NCBI RefSeq assembly: GCF_023100905.1 | Contig: NZ_CP064686.1 | Span: 5,642,001 to 5,706,000, forward strand | Direction: 5' to 3' | Length of the DNA stretch: 64,000 nt | Source: Bradyrhizobium sp. 4 | GTDB lineage: Bacteria > Pseudomonadota > Alphaproteobacteria > Rhizobiales > Xanthobacteraceae | Part shown: positions 17,195-24,951 of the stretch, one piece after another | How the letters are laid out: each line of letters opens with the position of its first letter | Numbering within the stretch: the first letter of the stretch is position 1 | Notes under the pieces: model-generated | The model's database searches: none | What the model saw: only the letters and a program-made list of their open reading frames with translations | What the model was told of the DNA's origin: nothing | Made by a program: the position numbers and the translations under genes

Positions 17195-18336
17195 TTTCCC
17201 TCCGTTGCGCGCGCGGGTTGGAGCAGATGTGCCCAGCTGCGGCGATGGCCGGTATCAACCCGCGCCGTCACGCTGATGCCCGAGAACAGCGGCCGGCTTG
17301 GATCGAGATCGTCGAGTTCCAGGCGCACCGCCAATCGCTGGACGACCTTGACCCAATTTCCCGTCGCATTCTCGGGCGACAGGAGCGAGAAGTCCGATCC
17401 GGTGCCGGGACTCATGCTGACGATATGCGCCCTGAACTTGCGATCCGGATAGGCATCGACGTCGATCGTCGCCTCCTGCCCTGGACGCATATGACTGAGA
17501 CCGGTCTCGCGAAAATTCGCCTCGACCCAGACGTGCCGGCTCGACAGCAGCGAGAACGTCGGTGCCCCGGCATTGACGAAGCCGCCGATCTGGAGATCGT
17601 CCACCTTGGTCACGATGCCGTCCTCCGGCGCCGTCACAGTGGCATAGGAGAGATCCAGCCGCGCACGGTCGAGCTGTGCCCTGGCCGCGCGAACGGTCGG
17701 ATGGCGATCGATGTCGATATCGGCATCGCCATTGAGGGCAACGATCGTATTGGCGATCTGCTGTTCGATCGACACCATGCGGTGGCGAGCGACCTTCATG
17801 TCCGTCTCGGCCCGCTCGTAGACCGCGCGCGGCGTGAAGTCGGAAGCGACCAGCATCTTCTTGCGGTCGAACTCGCGCTCGTCGAAGGCAGCAGATTCTT
17901 TGGCCGATTGCAGCTCCGCCTGCTGCTGACGATGGGTCGCCTTGAGGGATTCGATCTGGAGCCGCGTACTTCCGAGGCGCGCCTCGGCCTGGTCGACGGC
18001 AATTTCATAAGGCTCCGGGTCGATGCGAAACAGCACCTGCCCCCGCCGGACGCGCTGATTGTCACGTACGGCGATCTCGACCGCCTGGCCGGAAACCCGG
18101 GCATTGATGGTCACCTTGGCGGCGCGAACAAATGCGTCGTCGGTCGAGACATATTGCTCCTGCGCCAGATAGATAAAGGCGCCGACCACGGCCACCGCCA
18201 TCGGCAGCGCGAGCATCAGCGGCCGTCGCAGCCGCTTGCCGAGCCCTGTCCTGAACCATTGCGCGGCGGCCTCGCTCGTGCGGAACCTGTTGCGATCTCC
18301 AAGCCCGCCGGCGATTGGCGCAAAATCAAAACGCAT
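17191..18336 (-). CDS. emrA: HlyD/EmrA-type membrane fusion protein
   Basis: A 381-aa periplasmic adaptor. One N-terminal membrane anchor (about residues 38-60, RPLMLALPMAVAVVGAFIYL), then the biotinyl-lipoyl-like half-motifs VRAAKVTINARVSGQAVEIAV and ATVTAPEDGIVTKV, flanking a coiled-coil hairpin (about 120-200) rich in Glu, Arg and Gln. The C-terminal beta domain carries GQEATIDVDAYPDRKF. It is first in a two-gene unit with the DHA2 exporter. Its start lies 30 bp from the operator copy at 18366-18388. Confidence 0.88.
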   Translation of the reverse strand: MRFDFAPIAGGLGDRNRFRTSEAAAQWFRTGLGKRLRRPLMLALPMAVAVVGAFIYLAQEQYVSTDDAFVRAAKVTINARVSGQAVEIAVRDNQRVRRGQVLFRIDPEPYEIAVDQAEARLGSTRLQIESLKATHRQQQAELQSAKESAAFDEREFDRKKMLVASDFTPRAVYERAETDMKVARHRMVSIEQQIANTIVALNGDADIDIDRHPTVRAARAQLDRARLDLSYATVTAPEDGIVTKVDDLQIGGFVNAGAPTFSLLSSRHVWVEANFRETGLSHMRPGQEATIDVDAYPDRKFRAHIVSMSPGTGSDFSLLSPENATGNWVKVVQRLAVRLELDDLDPSRPLFSGISVTARVDTGHRRSWAHLLQPARATEGK

Positions 18337-18365
18337 CGGAATATCCTCGGGTTCAACTCATTTAA

Positions 18366-18388
18366 TAACGATCGTTACAAATATTGTA
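18366..18388. promoter_or_regulatory. TetR-type operator, copy 1 (emrA side)
   Basis: A palindromic core TAACGATCGTTA (18366-18377) followed by CAAATATTGTA. A second copy starts at 18427, and 17 of 23 positions agree. This copy sits 30 bp before the emrA start, where a bound repressor would block the leftward promoter. Confidence 0.65.
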
Positions 18389-18426
18389 CTCCGACGTGGT
18401 GATCAAGGGCGCGACCTTGATTTTTA

Positions 18427-18449
18427 TAACGATCCATACAAATATATGT
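18427..18449. promoter_or_regulatory. TetR-type operator, copy 2 (tetR side)
   Basis: TAACGATCCATA followed by CAAATATATGT repeats the element at 18366 with six differences, 61 bp further right and 31 bp before the TetR start. The symmetric placement of one copy at each divergent start suggests joint control and autoregulation. Confidence 0.65.
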
Positions 18450-18479
18450 GTGGAACGTGGCAACCGGGATTCTGACGAC

Positions 18480-19112
18480 ATGGCACGGAAAAAGAGCGAA
18501 ACGAGCCCGGCGCGCCGGGGACGGCCACCGGCCTACGACGCAGAGACGGCCTTGAAGCGGGCAACGGAAACGTTCTGGAGGACGGGCTATTCCGGTACCT
18601 CCCTGGACAAGGTCGCTGCCGCGACCGGGATGAGTCCGCCGAGCCTCTACGCTGTGTTCGGCAACAAGCATGCGCTCTATCTCGAGGCGCTCGCGCGTTA
18701 TTGGGAGATCAGCCTGGCCGCGACGCGTGAGGCTCTCGCCGGGGACCATCCCTTGGACGAAGCGCTGATGCTGGCCTATGACACGGCGCTGTCGATCTAT
18801 TTTTCCGGCAAGGGAACCGCGCGCGGCTGCTTCGTGGTGGGGACGGCGGTGACCGAAGTCGCAGAAGATGCCGCGATCCGGAGCAGCGTCGCGGCGGGAC
18901 TGCGCATGATAGATGCCGATTTCGAAGCCCGCTTCCGCCTCGCGCAGGACAAGGGCGAGCTAAAGCGCGACGCCGATCCGGCGGCGCTTGCCATTCTCGC
19001 TTCAGCCACGATGCACACCATTGCCATTCGCGCCCGTGCCGGCGCCCGCCGCTCCGAGCTGAGGGAGATGGCCCGAAAAGCGGTCGATGTGCTCTGCGGA
19101 TCAGGGCGATGA
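18480..19112 (+). CDS. TetR/AcrR family repressor
   Basis: A 210-aa regulator with an N-terminal TetR helix-turn-helix at about residues 18-65 (ALKRATETFWRTGYSGTSLDKVA, then GMSPPSLYAVFGNKHALYLEAL) and a C-terminal ligand-binding domain. The start at 18480 is chosen over the open frame from 18384 because that region holds the operator copy and would add an AT-rich unrelated stretch. It is divergent from the EmrAB-like pump and most likely represses it through the paired operators at 18366 and 18427, released by a pump substrate. Confidence 0.88.
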   Translation: MARKKSETSPARRGRPPAYDAETALKRATETFWRTGYSGTSLDKVAAATGMSPPSLYAVFGNKHALYLEALARYWEISLAATREALAGDHPLDEALMLAYDTALSIYFSGKGTARGCFVVGTAVTEVAEDAAIRSSVAAGLRMIDADFEARFRLAQDKGELKRDADPAALAILASATMHTIAIRARAGARRSELREMARKAVDVLCGSGR

Positions 19113-19160
19113 TCTCGCGGATTTCGGGCATGGCTCTCCCCGGCAATAGCGCCGACCAGC

Positions 19161-19676
19161 TTAGCCTGCCGCTGCAGCCCCGCGCCGCGGCAGCGTCCAG
19201 TCGGGGCGGATAAAGTGGCAGGTGTACCCGTCAGGATAACGCTCGAGATAATCCTGATGCTCCGGCTCGGCTTCCCAGAACTCGCCCGCGGGCGCGACCT
19301 CGGTCACGACCTTGCCAGGCCAGAGACCGGACGCCTCGACGTCTGCAATCGTGTCCTTTGCGATCCGCTTCTGTTCGTCGCTCGTATAGAAGATCGCCGA
19401 GCGATAGCTCGTGCCCAAATCATTGCCCTGGCGGTTGAGCGTGGTCGGATCGTGGATCTGGAAGAAGAACTCCAGCATGGTCCGGAAGCTGGTCTTGGCG
19501 GGATCGAAGGTGATCTCGATCGCTTCGGCATGACCTTCATGGTTGCGGTAGGTGGCATTCTTCACCGTGCCGCCGGTGTAGCCGACACGGGTGGAGATCA
19601 CGCCCGGCTGCTTGCGGATCAGATCCTGCATCCCCCAGAAGCAGCCTCCGGCCAGAATTGCACGTTCCGTTGTCAT
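19161..19676 (-). CDS. msrA: Peptide methionine-S-sulfoxide reductase MsrA
   Basis: Reduces methionine-S-sulfoxide in proteins with thioredoxin; cytoplasmic, repairing oxidative damage. 171 aa from the start at 19676. The catalytic Cys is in AGGCFWGMQD (about residue 10), with the conserved GYTGG, YRNHEGHAEAIEI and FFQIHDPTTLNRQGNDLGTSYRS split along the fold. An in-frame ATG 12 bp upstream (19688) exists, but a GGAG box lies 6 bp before 19676. There is no msrB next to it. It heads a leftward block with cupin, OsmC and hydratase genes on the same strand, all with short gaps. Confidence 0.95.
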   Translation of the reverse strand: MTTERAILAGGCFWGMQDLIRKQPGVISTRVGYTGGTVKNATYRNHEGHAEAIEITFDPAKTSFRTMLEFFFQIHDPTTLNRQGNDLGTSYRSAIFYTSDEQKRIAKDTIADVEASGLWPGKVVTEVAPAGEFWEAEPEHQDYLERYPDGYTCHFIRPDWTLPRRGAAAAG

Positions 19677-19705
19677 TCGATGCTCCATCCGTTTAGCTGA
19701 GATGC

Positions 19706-20146
19706 TTACCGCTGTTCTGCGATGGCACGCAGGCGCGGGTCATCATGGTCGTCGTGATACTCCAGGCCCAATGGGCCGATGGCTGAAACCTGCGTGACGT
19801 ATTCGCCGGACTTCGCCCAATGAAAATGCCAGGTCTCGCCGGGCAGCACGATAACACTGCCCGGCGGATAAGCCTTCACTTTGTCGCCATCAAAGCTTTC
19901 GCCGAGCCCGATGTAGAACACACCCGACATGACTGTGTAGATGCGGTCCTCCGGATGCTTGTGCGGCATCAGCCTGGTGCCGCCGGGCACTTTCACCCGG
20001 ACTACGTAAGGCCCGGGTTCACTGGGGTGGCCAACCATGACGGCCAGCCGCGCGCCCGGCGGGAATGCCGGAAACGGCTGCCATGCGATATCCTCGGGCA
20101 GAATGGCCCGGAACCTGTCTTCGTCCGGCTGATGTTGGCGGGGCAT
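19706..20146 (-). CDS. Cupin-domain protein
   Basis: A 146-aa single-domain cupin. The metal-binding motif 1 is visible as MPHKHPEDRIYTVMSGVFYIG (H, H, E at about residues 62-66) and motif 2 as PPGSVIVLPGETWHFHWA (about 93-110). The fold suggests a small metal-dependent enzyme or sensor; the substrate is unknown. It lies 30 bp upstream of msrA in the same direction and 24 bp after osmC, so co-transcription is likely. I cannot assign a narrower function. Confidence 0.75.
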   Translation of the reverse strand: MPRQHQPDEDRFRAILPEDIAWQPFPAFPPGARLAVMVGHPSEPGPYVVRVKVPGGTRLMPHKHPEDRIYTVMSGVFYIGLGESFDGDKVKAYPPGSVIVLPGETWHFHWAKSGEYVTQVSAIGPLGLEYHDDHDDPRLRAIAEQR

Positions 20147-20169
20147 GACGGCAGTCCTGGTGTGTTGAG

Positions 20170-20592
20170 CTAGATCAGCTTGGCGTCGAGCGTGATTGCG
20201 GCGTTGAGCACCTTCGACACCGGGCAGTTCTTCTCGGCTTCGCCGGCGATCTTGGCGAAACCTGCGTCATCGAGGTTCGGCACCTTGGCACGCAACGTCA
20301 GCGACGATTTGCTGATCTTGAAACCCTTGCCTTCAGGTTCGAGCGTGACCGCGGCTTCTGTCGAGAGCTCGTCAGGCGTGAAGCCGGCGAGCTGCAGGCC
20401 GAAGGCCAGCGCCATGGTGAAGCAACCGGCATGGGCCGCCGCGATCAATTCCTCGGGATTGGTGCCCTTCTCGTTCTCAAAGCGGGTCTTGAACGAATAG
20501 GGCGTCGCGGCGAGCACGCCGGATTCACTCGATAGCTGACCGGTGCCATCGCGACCGGTGCCTTTCCAGACTGCTGTTGCCTTGCGGATCAT
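20170..20592 (-). CDS. osmC: OsmC-family peroxiredoxin
   Basis: A 140-aa OsmC-type hydroperoxide reductase that detoxifies organic peroxides with lipoyl-type reductants. Both catalytic cysteines are present, in AAAHAGCFTMAL (about residue 57) and EKNCPVSKVL (about 124), and the opening KATAVWKGTGRDGTGQLSSES is the OsmC subfamily type rather than Ohr. It is first of a leftward run osmC - cupin - msrA with gaps under 30 bp, a coherent oxidative-damage set. Confidence 0.9.
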   Translation of the reverse strand: MIRKATAVWKGTGRDGTGQLSSESGVLAATPYSFKTRFENEKGTNPEELIAAAHAGCFTMALAFGLQLAGFTPDELSTEAAVTLEPEGKGFKISKSSLTLRAKVPNLDDAGFAKIAGEAEKNCPVSKVLNAAITLDAKLI

Positions 20593-20701
20593 CTCAATTC
20601 TCCATGTTTGATTTCAGCACCGGGGCTCGGTACCGGACGAAAGCGACATTGGCACGACCACCTGTCGCCGTTCCGCCCGGCCGAACGCCGTAGCGGTTCC
20701 G

Positions 20702-21550
20702 TTAGGCGCCAATCTGTCCGACGTGGAAGCCGAGCCGGTTCTCGACGTCACCGGCGCGGTGGAAGCCGCGCGACATCAGCGCCTTTATGCGGGTCTGACT
20801 CGCGGGGCGGCTGAGCGAGGCCAGGAACGCGTCCCATTCCGGCTTGATCTCGACATCCGGCGGCAGGCTCGCGACGTCGACGAGGCGCTTGGTCTCGGCA
20901 ATCGCCTCCTTGTCAAAGGACGCGATGCGCATAGCCAGCGCCTCGACGAAGCCGTCGAGCTCGGCATCCGGCAGCGACCGGTTCACATAGCCGTAACGTT
21001 CGGCGAGATCGCCGTGGATATCATCGGCGCCGAGCAGAACTTCGAGCGCGCGGCCGCGGCCCATCAGGCGCGGCAACCGCGCCATCGGCCCGCCGCCGGG
21101 CACCAGGCCCGCACCGACTTCCCATTGCGACAGAATCGCCTTTTCGCGGCTGGCAAAGCGCATGTCGCTCGCGAGCGCCAGCTCGCTGCCGACGCCGGTC
21201 GCGCGGCCCCGGATCGAGGCAATCGAGACGACCGGCGCGCGGCTGAGACGCACCAGCATGTCGGGCAGCGCCTGCAGGCCGGTCGGCCCGGGCGGGATAC
21301 GAAGCGAATCCTCCAGCGGCGCGAGGAAGTCGTAATGCGTGATGAAGAAGCCTTCGACGGCGCTGTCGAACACCACGACCTTCACCTCAGGATCGGTCTC
21401 GATCGCCGTGACGACGTCGTCGAGAAGCGGAAGCTGCTTGGGGCCGAAGATATTGACCGGGGGCATGTCGAAGGTGACGCGCCAATATGACGGCAGTCGA
21501 CGTTCAACGCGGATTTGGTCAGTGGTGAAGCTGCGTTCGGGGCGGTTCAT
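20702..21550 (-). CDS. Enoyl-CoA hydratase/isomerase family protein
   Basis: A 282-aa crotonase-fold protein. Visible features are the opening YWRVTFDMPPVNIFGP (about residue 21), an oxyanion-hole-like SIASIRGRATGVGSELALASDMRFAS (split; about 110-135) and GAGLVPGGGPMARLPRLMGRGRALEVLL (about 145-172). The two usual acidic catalytic residues are not obvious to me, so hydratase activity is uncertain and another acyl-CoA or non-CoA reaction is possible. It lies 109 bp before osmC and 59 bp after the epoxide-hydrolase gene on the same strand. Confidence 0.78.
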   Translation of the reverse strand: MNRPERSFTTDQIRVERRLPSYWRVTFDMPPVNIFGPKQLPLLDDVVTAIETDPEVKVVVFDSAVEGFFITHYDFLAPLEDSLRIPPGPTGLQALPDMLVRLSRAPVVSIASIRGRATGVGSELALASDMRFASREKAILSQWEVGAGLVPGGGPMARLPRLMGRGRALEVLLGADDIHGDLAERYGYVNRSLPDAELDGFVEALAMRIASFDKEAIAETKRLVDVASLPPDVEIKPEWDAFLASLSRPASQTRIKALMSRGFHRAGDVENRLGFHVGQIGA

Positions 21551-21609
21551 GATGTATTCCTGTCTATGGGAAAGAAGGGAACGCGCGGAAGTGCGCGTCC
21601 CCGCAGGTC

Positions 21610-22923
21610 TCAGATCGACTGACGCAGCGCTCGGAAGGCGGTGCGCATTTCCGAGGAGAACAGCGCGGGCTGTTCCCAGGCAGCGAAGTGGCCGCCCTTA
21701 TCGAGGCGGTTGTAGTGCATCAGTTTCGGATAGGCCTTTTCGGTCCAGCTGCGCGGCGCGGCGTAGATCTCGTCCGGGAAGACGCTGACGGCGACCGGGA
21801 TCTTGATGTGCTTGGGCTCGAAGAACACCAGCTTGTTCTCCCAGTACAGTCGCGCCGAGGACACCGCGGTGTTGGTGAACCAGTAGAGCGTGATGTTGTC
21901 GATCACGTCGTCCCGCGACAGCCCTTCCGTCTTGCCGTCGAACACCCGAGCGATCATCGCGGTGCTGCGCGAATCATGGTCGAGCATCCAGGACGCGAGA
22001 CCCGCCGGCGAATCCACCAGGCCATAGAGCGTCTGCGGCCGGTTGGACATCTCGATCGCGTAGCCGAGACCATGCTTGTAGAAATCATCGAGCTGATCGT
22101 AAGCGTAGCGCTCGTCCGCCGAGAGGTTTGGCGGCCGCGACCCGCCGGGCTGAAGCGCCTTGGCAATGTCGTCCGGAACGGTCGCGGGCATATTGGTGTG
22201 GATGCCGAGCAGTTCCGGCGGCGCGATCACCGCCATCTGCTCCGTCACGGCATTGCCCCAATCCCCGCCTTGCGCGACATAGCGGTTGTAGCCGAGCCGC
22301 TTCATCAGCACGATCCAGGCGCGCGCCACGCGCTGGGGGTCCCAGCCCAGCTCCGTCGGCTTGCCGGAGAAGCCGTGGCCGGGCAGCGAGGGGATCACGA
22401 GATCGAAGGCGTCCGCCGCCGTCGCGCCGTGTGCGGTGGGGTCGGTGAGCGGGCCGACGATCTTCATCTGCTCGATGATCGAACCGGGCCAGCCATGCGT
22501 GACGATCATCGGCAGCGCGTTTTCGTGACGCGAGCGAACGTGAATGAAGTGGATGTCGACGCCGTCGATCTCGGTGACGAATTGTGGCAAGGCATTCAGC
22601 CGCGCCTCCATCTTGCGCCAGTCGTAGTCGTTCTGCCAGTAGCTCACGAGTTGCTGCACCGTCGTCAGCTGCACGCCCTGCGATTGATCGGCAACGATCT
22701 CACGATCCGGCCAGCGCGTCGCGGCGAGACGGCGGCGGAGATCGAGCAGATCCTGCTCGGGCACGCTGACGTGGAACGGGCGGACCGCCCCGCTCACGCC
22801 GGCCTTCACGGAATGCAGCGGCAGCAGGCTCGACACGCTTGCCGCGACCGCGGTCATCGCAGCTTGGCTCAACAGTTGACGGCGGTCTGGATTGAGAATG
22901 TCGGTACGTGCTTGCGTGGTCAT
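21610..22923 (-). CDS. Epoxide-hydrolase-like alpha/beta hydrolase, exported
   Basis: A 437-aa protein. The N-terminal NPDRRQLLSQAAMTAVAASV (about residues 10-29) looks like a twin-arginine signal, so a periplasmic site is likely. An epoxide-hydrolase N-terminal region follows (VRPFHVSVPEQDLLDLRRRLAATRWPD, split), then the alpha/beta fold with oxyanion motif THGWPGS (about 167), nucleophile Asp in AQGGDWGNA and base His in KGGHFAAWEQP near the C-terminus. The start at 22923 has a GGGAG box 8 bp upstream; an earlier in-frame start at 22989 lacks one. Three exact TAAC boxes lie about 100 bp upstream (23025-23048). It probably hydrolyses an epoxide or related electrophile. Confidence 0.82.
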   Translation of the reverse strand: MTTQARTDILNPDRRQLLSQAAMTAVAASVSSLLPLHSVKAGVSGAVRPFHVSVPEQDLLDLRRRLAATRWPDREIVADQSQGVQLTTVQQLVSYWQNDYDWRKMEARLNALPQFVTEIDGVDIHFIHVRSRHENALPMIVTHGWPGSIIEQMKIVGPLTDPTAHGATAADAFDLVIPSLPGHGFSGKPTELGWDPQRVARAWIVLMKRLGYNRYVAQGGDWGNAVTEQMAVIAPPELLGIHTNMPATVPDDIAKALQPGGSRPPNLSADERYAYDQLDDFYKHGLGYAIEMSNRPQTLYGLVDSPAGLASWMLDHDSRSTAMIARVFDGKTEGLSRDDVIDNITLYWFTNTAVSSARLYWENKLVFFEPKHIKIPVAVSVFPDEIYAAPRSWTEKAYPKLMHYNRLDKGGHFAAWEQPALFSSEMRTAFRALRQSI

Positions 22924-23024
22924 GTTCGATCTCCCTGGCTTTGGTCGGTGACGCTGACCGAATTCGACATCAACGCCTCGGTTCGTCATGCCGAGAGATT
23001 GGCGCAGGCCCTGGCAATTTGCTC

Positions 23025-23048
23025 GTTATGGGTTGTTAGAGCGCGTTA
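23025..23048 (-). promoter_or_regulatory. Triple TAAC box array, exact 10-bp period
   Basis: Read on the minus strand: TAACGCGCTC, TAACAACCCA, TAACGAGC. The three TAAC cores are at exact 10-bp steps (GTTA on the plus strand at 23025, 23035 and 23045), with CAAC a further 7 bp upstream of the first box. It lies about 100 bp before the epoxide-hydrolase-like gene. Direct repeats at helical period are typical of OmpR-type winged-helix proteins, the DNA-binding domain of the three large regulators here. Function is inferred. Confidence 0.6.
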
Positions 23049-23187
23049 GCCGTTGCGAGCCGCGCGACACCGAGGAGAGCGATCGTCGACTCGCGATGCG
23101 CGCCGCCAAAGCAACACGGCGCGCGATGAGCTCAGTCATCGCGCGCCGTGTCGGCTTGCATCAGTCGAAGAATCTGTGCTGTCCAGC

Positions 23188-23913
23188 TCAGGATGGCAGC
23201 GGCTGGCCCGCCTGCTCGCGGACGATGTAATCGGCGTACCAATCGGCCCAGTTCTCGTCGTGCCCGCCGGTCCGCTTCTCGTGCTCGCCATGTGCCGCCG
23301 CCGCGCGGCGCAGTGCTGCGGCCAGCGCAGTCTGTGAAGCGAATGTCGTGCCGCCGCCCGCGATCCGTCCCGGCAATCGCGTCGTGACCTCCTGGAACAA
23401 CCAGCCATTGCCGTCGGGATCGCTGAACGACGCGTATGAGCCGTAGCTGCCGCGCTTCGGGTCAGCACCGCTCACCCGAACGCTGCCGGAGAGATAAGGC
23501 TCGTCGGTCCCGGCGTGAACATCGCCGGCACCGTGGAATGGAGCGCTGACCTCGACGCCGCGGTCGAGCAGATCCGTTCGCGCCGCCTCCAGATCGGAGA
23601 CGATCAGGTACAAGCCTCGCGCCGAGCCCGGCGCTGCCGCCGTCACGTTCCTGCCGAAGATCACCGAGCAGGCCGAACCCGGCGGCGTGAACTGGATCAC
23701 GCGCCAGTCATCGCCGGAGGCAAAATCGGCGTCCAGTCGCCAACCGAGACGCGCGTAGAAGGCCTTGGCGCGATCGACATCGGACACCGGGATCACGATC
23801 ACCTCGAGCCGCTGATCGACGCTAGGCGATGTCGAAGGCGTCTTCGTAGACTTGTTGGAAGGCTTGTTGGAAGGCTTGGCCGCGGCGTCGCGGTCGATTT
23901 CGGTAGTGGCCAT
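23188..23913 (-). CDS. Glyoxalase/bleomycin-resistance (VOC) superfamily protein
   Basis: A 241-aa protein. After a Lys/Ser/Thr/Pro-rich leader (about residues 10-32, with two SNKP repeats) comes one VOC module: VIVIPVSDVDRAKAFYARLGWRL (split) through ASFSDPDGNGWLFQEVTTRLPG. The C-terminal 60 residues form an additional helical, His-rich tail (AAAAHGEHEKRTGGHDENWADWYADYIVREQAG, split) also seen in some short proteins of unknown function. The substrate is unknown. It follows the HWE-type kinase gene by 33 bp on the same strand and is probably in its operon. Confidence 0.8.
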   Translation of the reverse strand: MATTEIDRDAAAKPSNKPSNKSTKTPSTSPSVDQRLEVIVIPVSDVDRAKAFYARLGWRLDADFASGDDWRVIQFTPPGSACSVIFGRNVTAAAPGSARGLYLIVSDLEAARTDLLDRGVEVSAPFHGAGDVHAGTDEPYLSGSVRVSGADPKRGSYGSYASFSDPDGNGWLFQEVTTRLPGRIAGGGTTFASQTALAAALRRAAAAHGEHEKRTGGHDENWADWYADYIVREQAGQPLPS

Positions 23914-23946
23914 GTCGAACTCCCTGGGTTGGATCTAAGACGAGCT

Positions 23947-24618
23947 TCAAGCAGCTGTGATCGGCATCACGATGGTAACCCGTGTGCCGTCTTCTCCCGC
24001 CTCGCCCTGCAGCCGGGCGTGAATGCTGCGTGCGAGTCCTTCGAGAATCCGGCTGCCGGTGCCCTGAAGCGGCCCGGTCGCGCCGATCCCGTTGTCTGTT
24101 ACCGTGCAGAACCAGGCGCCGTCGCGATTGGCCATGTCGATGCGGATCAGTGCGTCATTCCTGTTCGGGAAGGCGTGCTTGGCCGCATTCGTCACCAGCT
24201 CCGTCAGCATCAGCGCAAGCCGATGGCATTGCGACGCCGGCAGCGTCCCGCTTTCGATCGCAGCCTCGCAGCGGATTCCCGCCGGCTCCAGCACGGCCTC
24301 GGAAATCGCTCCGCACAGGTTTTCGAAAAAGGCCGCGACCGGGATCGCCGTATGGTCGTCATTGTCGGACAAGAGCTGATAGAGCCTGCCGAAGGCGACG
24401 ATGCGCCGCTCGAGCCGGTCCGCTGCAAGCGACACGTCCCTGGTACCCGTTCTGGTGAAATCGCGGCGGACTGACGCACCGAGTATCGTCAGCGTGTTCT
24501 TCATCCGATGGTGGGATTCCCGCAGCACGAGCTCCCAGTCACGCGACTGATCGTCAAGACTAGCCACAAATTGAGATCGAACGACGTGGTCATTCGGCCG
24601 AGCATCGATACCGGACAT
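23947..24618 (-). CDS. Orphan HWE/HisKA_2-type histidine kinase, no sensor domain
   Basis: A 223-aa protein with only the kinase core. The phospho-acceptor helix is VLRESHHRMKNTLTILGA (His at about residue 36), followed by an HATPase region with N box LMLTELVTNAAKHAFPN (about 138) and G box VTDNGIGATG. The ERR-LxxxLS pattern DRLERRIVAFGRLYQLLSDND is typical of the group. It lacks PAS, GAF or membrane segments, so signal input must come from a partner. It is the first gene of a unit with the VOC protein. A TAAC array lies 70-90 bp upstream. General-stress kinases of the PhyR pathway are of this type, but no phyR is visible. Confidence 0.85.
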   Translation of the reverse strand: MSGIDARPNDHVVRSQFVASLDDQSRDWELVLRESHHRMKNTLTILGASVRRDFTRTGTRDVSLAADRLERRIVAFGRLYQLLSDNDDHTAIPVAAFFENLCGAISEAVLEPAGIRCEAAIESGTLPASQCHRLALMLTELVTNAAKHAFPNRNDALIRIDMANRDGAWFCTVTDNGIGATGPLQGTGSRILEGLARSIHARLQGEAGEDGTRVTIVMPITAA

Positions 24619-24687
24619 CGTAGCCTCCCCGTTGGAATTAACGCCAAACTCGGAACGGATACTGGATGCAGTTCGTGCGCATTGCTC

Positions 24688-24711
24688 GTTAGACGTTGCA
24701 AGATTCTGTTA
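24688..24711 (-). promoter_or_regulatory. TAAC box array (two exact boxes 20 bp apart, middle box degenerate)
   Basis: Minus-strand reading: TAACAGAATC, then degenerate TTGCAACGTC, then TAACGAGC. The last box is identical over eight bases to those at 23025 and 33783, and CAAC again sits 7 bp before the last TAAC. It lies 70 bp from the kinase start (24618) and points towards it. It is also 240 bp before regulator 2. Confidence 0.5.
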
Positions 24712-24876
24712 TGATGGCGGTACGACGACGGGCACTCCGAGCGTGAGCTGGTCGGTCAAGCACGCTGCCGGGTTGTCCCGATCGCTTCGCAAGATGCTCG
24801 CGTTTGAGTACAATTTGCGACGGATCGTCGCGCGCGACCGGCCAATTGCCGGCACCCTCCACGCGATTTCGCCACT

Positions 24877-24916
24877 TTCGACCAGTTTACTCAGGGTTCC
24901 CTTCTGCTAGATCAAA
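24877..24916 (+). promoter_or_regulatory. Conserved upstream element of regulator 2
   Basis: TTCGACCAGTTTACT, then 10 bp, then TTCTGCTAGATCAAA: 27 of the 30 fixed positions match the element at 11722-11761 upstream of regulator 1, with the same spacing. It ends 35 bp before the GTG start at 24952. It is either the shared promoter (TTTACT, 16 bp, TAGATC) or an operator. The rest of the 333-bp gap 24619-24951 holds the TAAC array and nothing else I can identify. Confidence 0.6.
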
Positions 24917-24951
24917 GTGCAGAGTTCAGCTCTCACTGGAATGATTGGCCC

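Noticed and set aside
23100..23165. GCGCGCCGTG-type local symmetry near 23120-23155 as a terminator
   Set aside because: A stem (CACGGCGCGCGATGA / TCATCGCGCGCCGTG) is present and could be a transcript end after the VOC gene, but there is no T-run on either strand; not strong enough to list.
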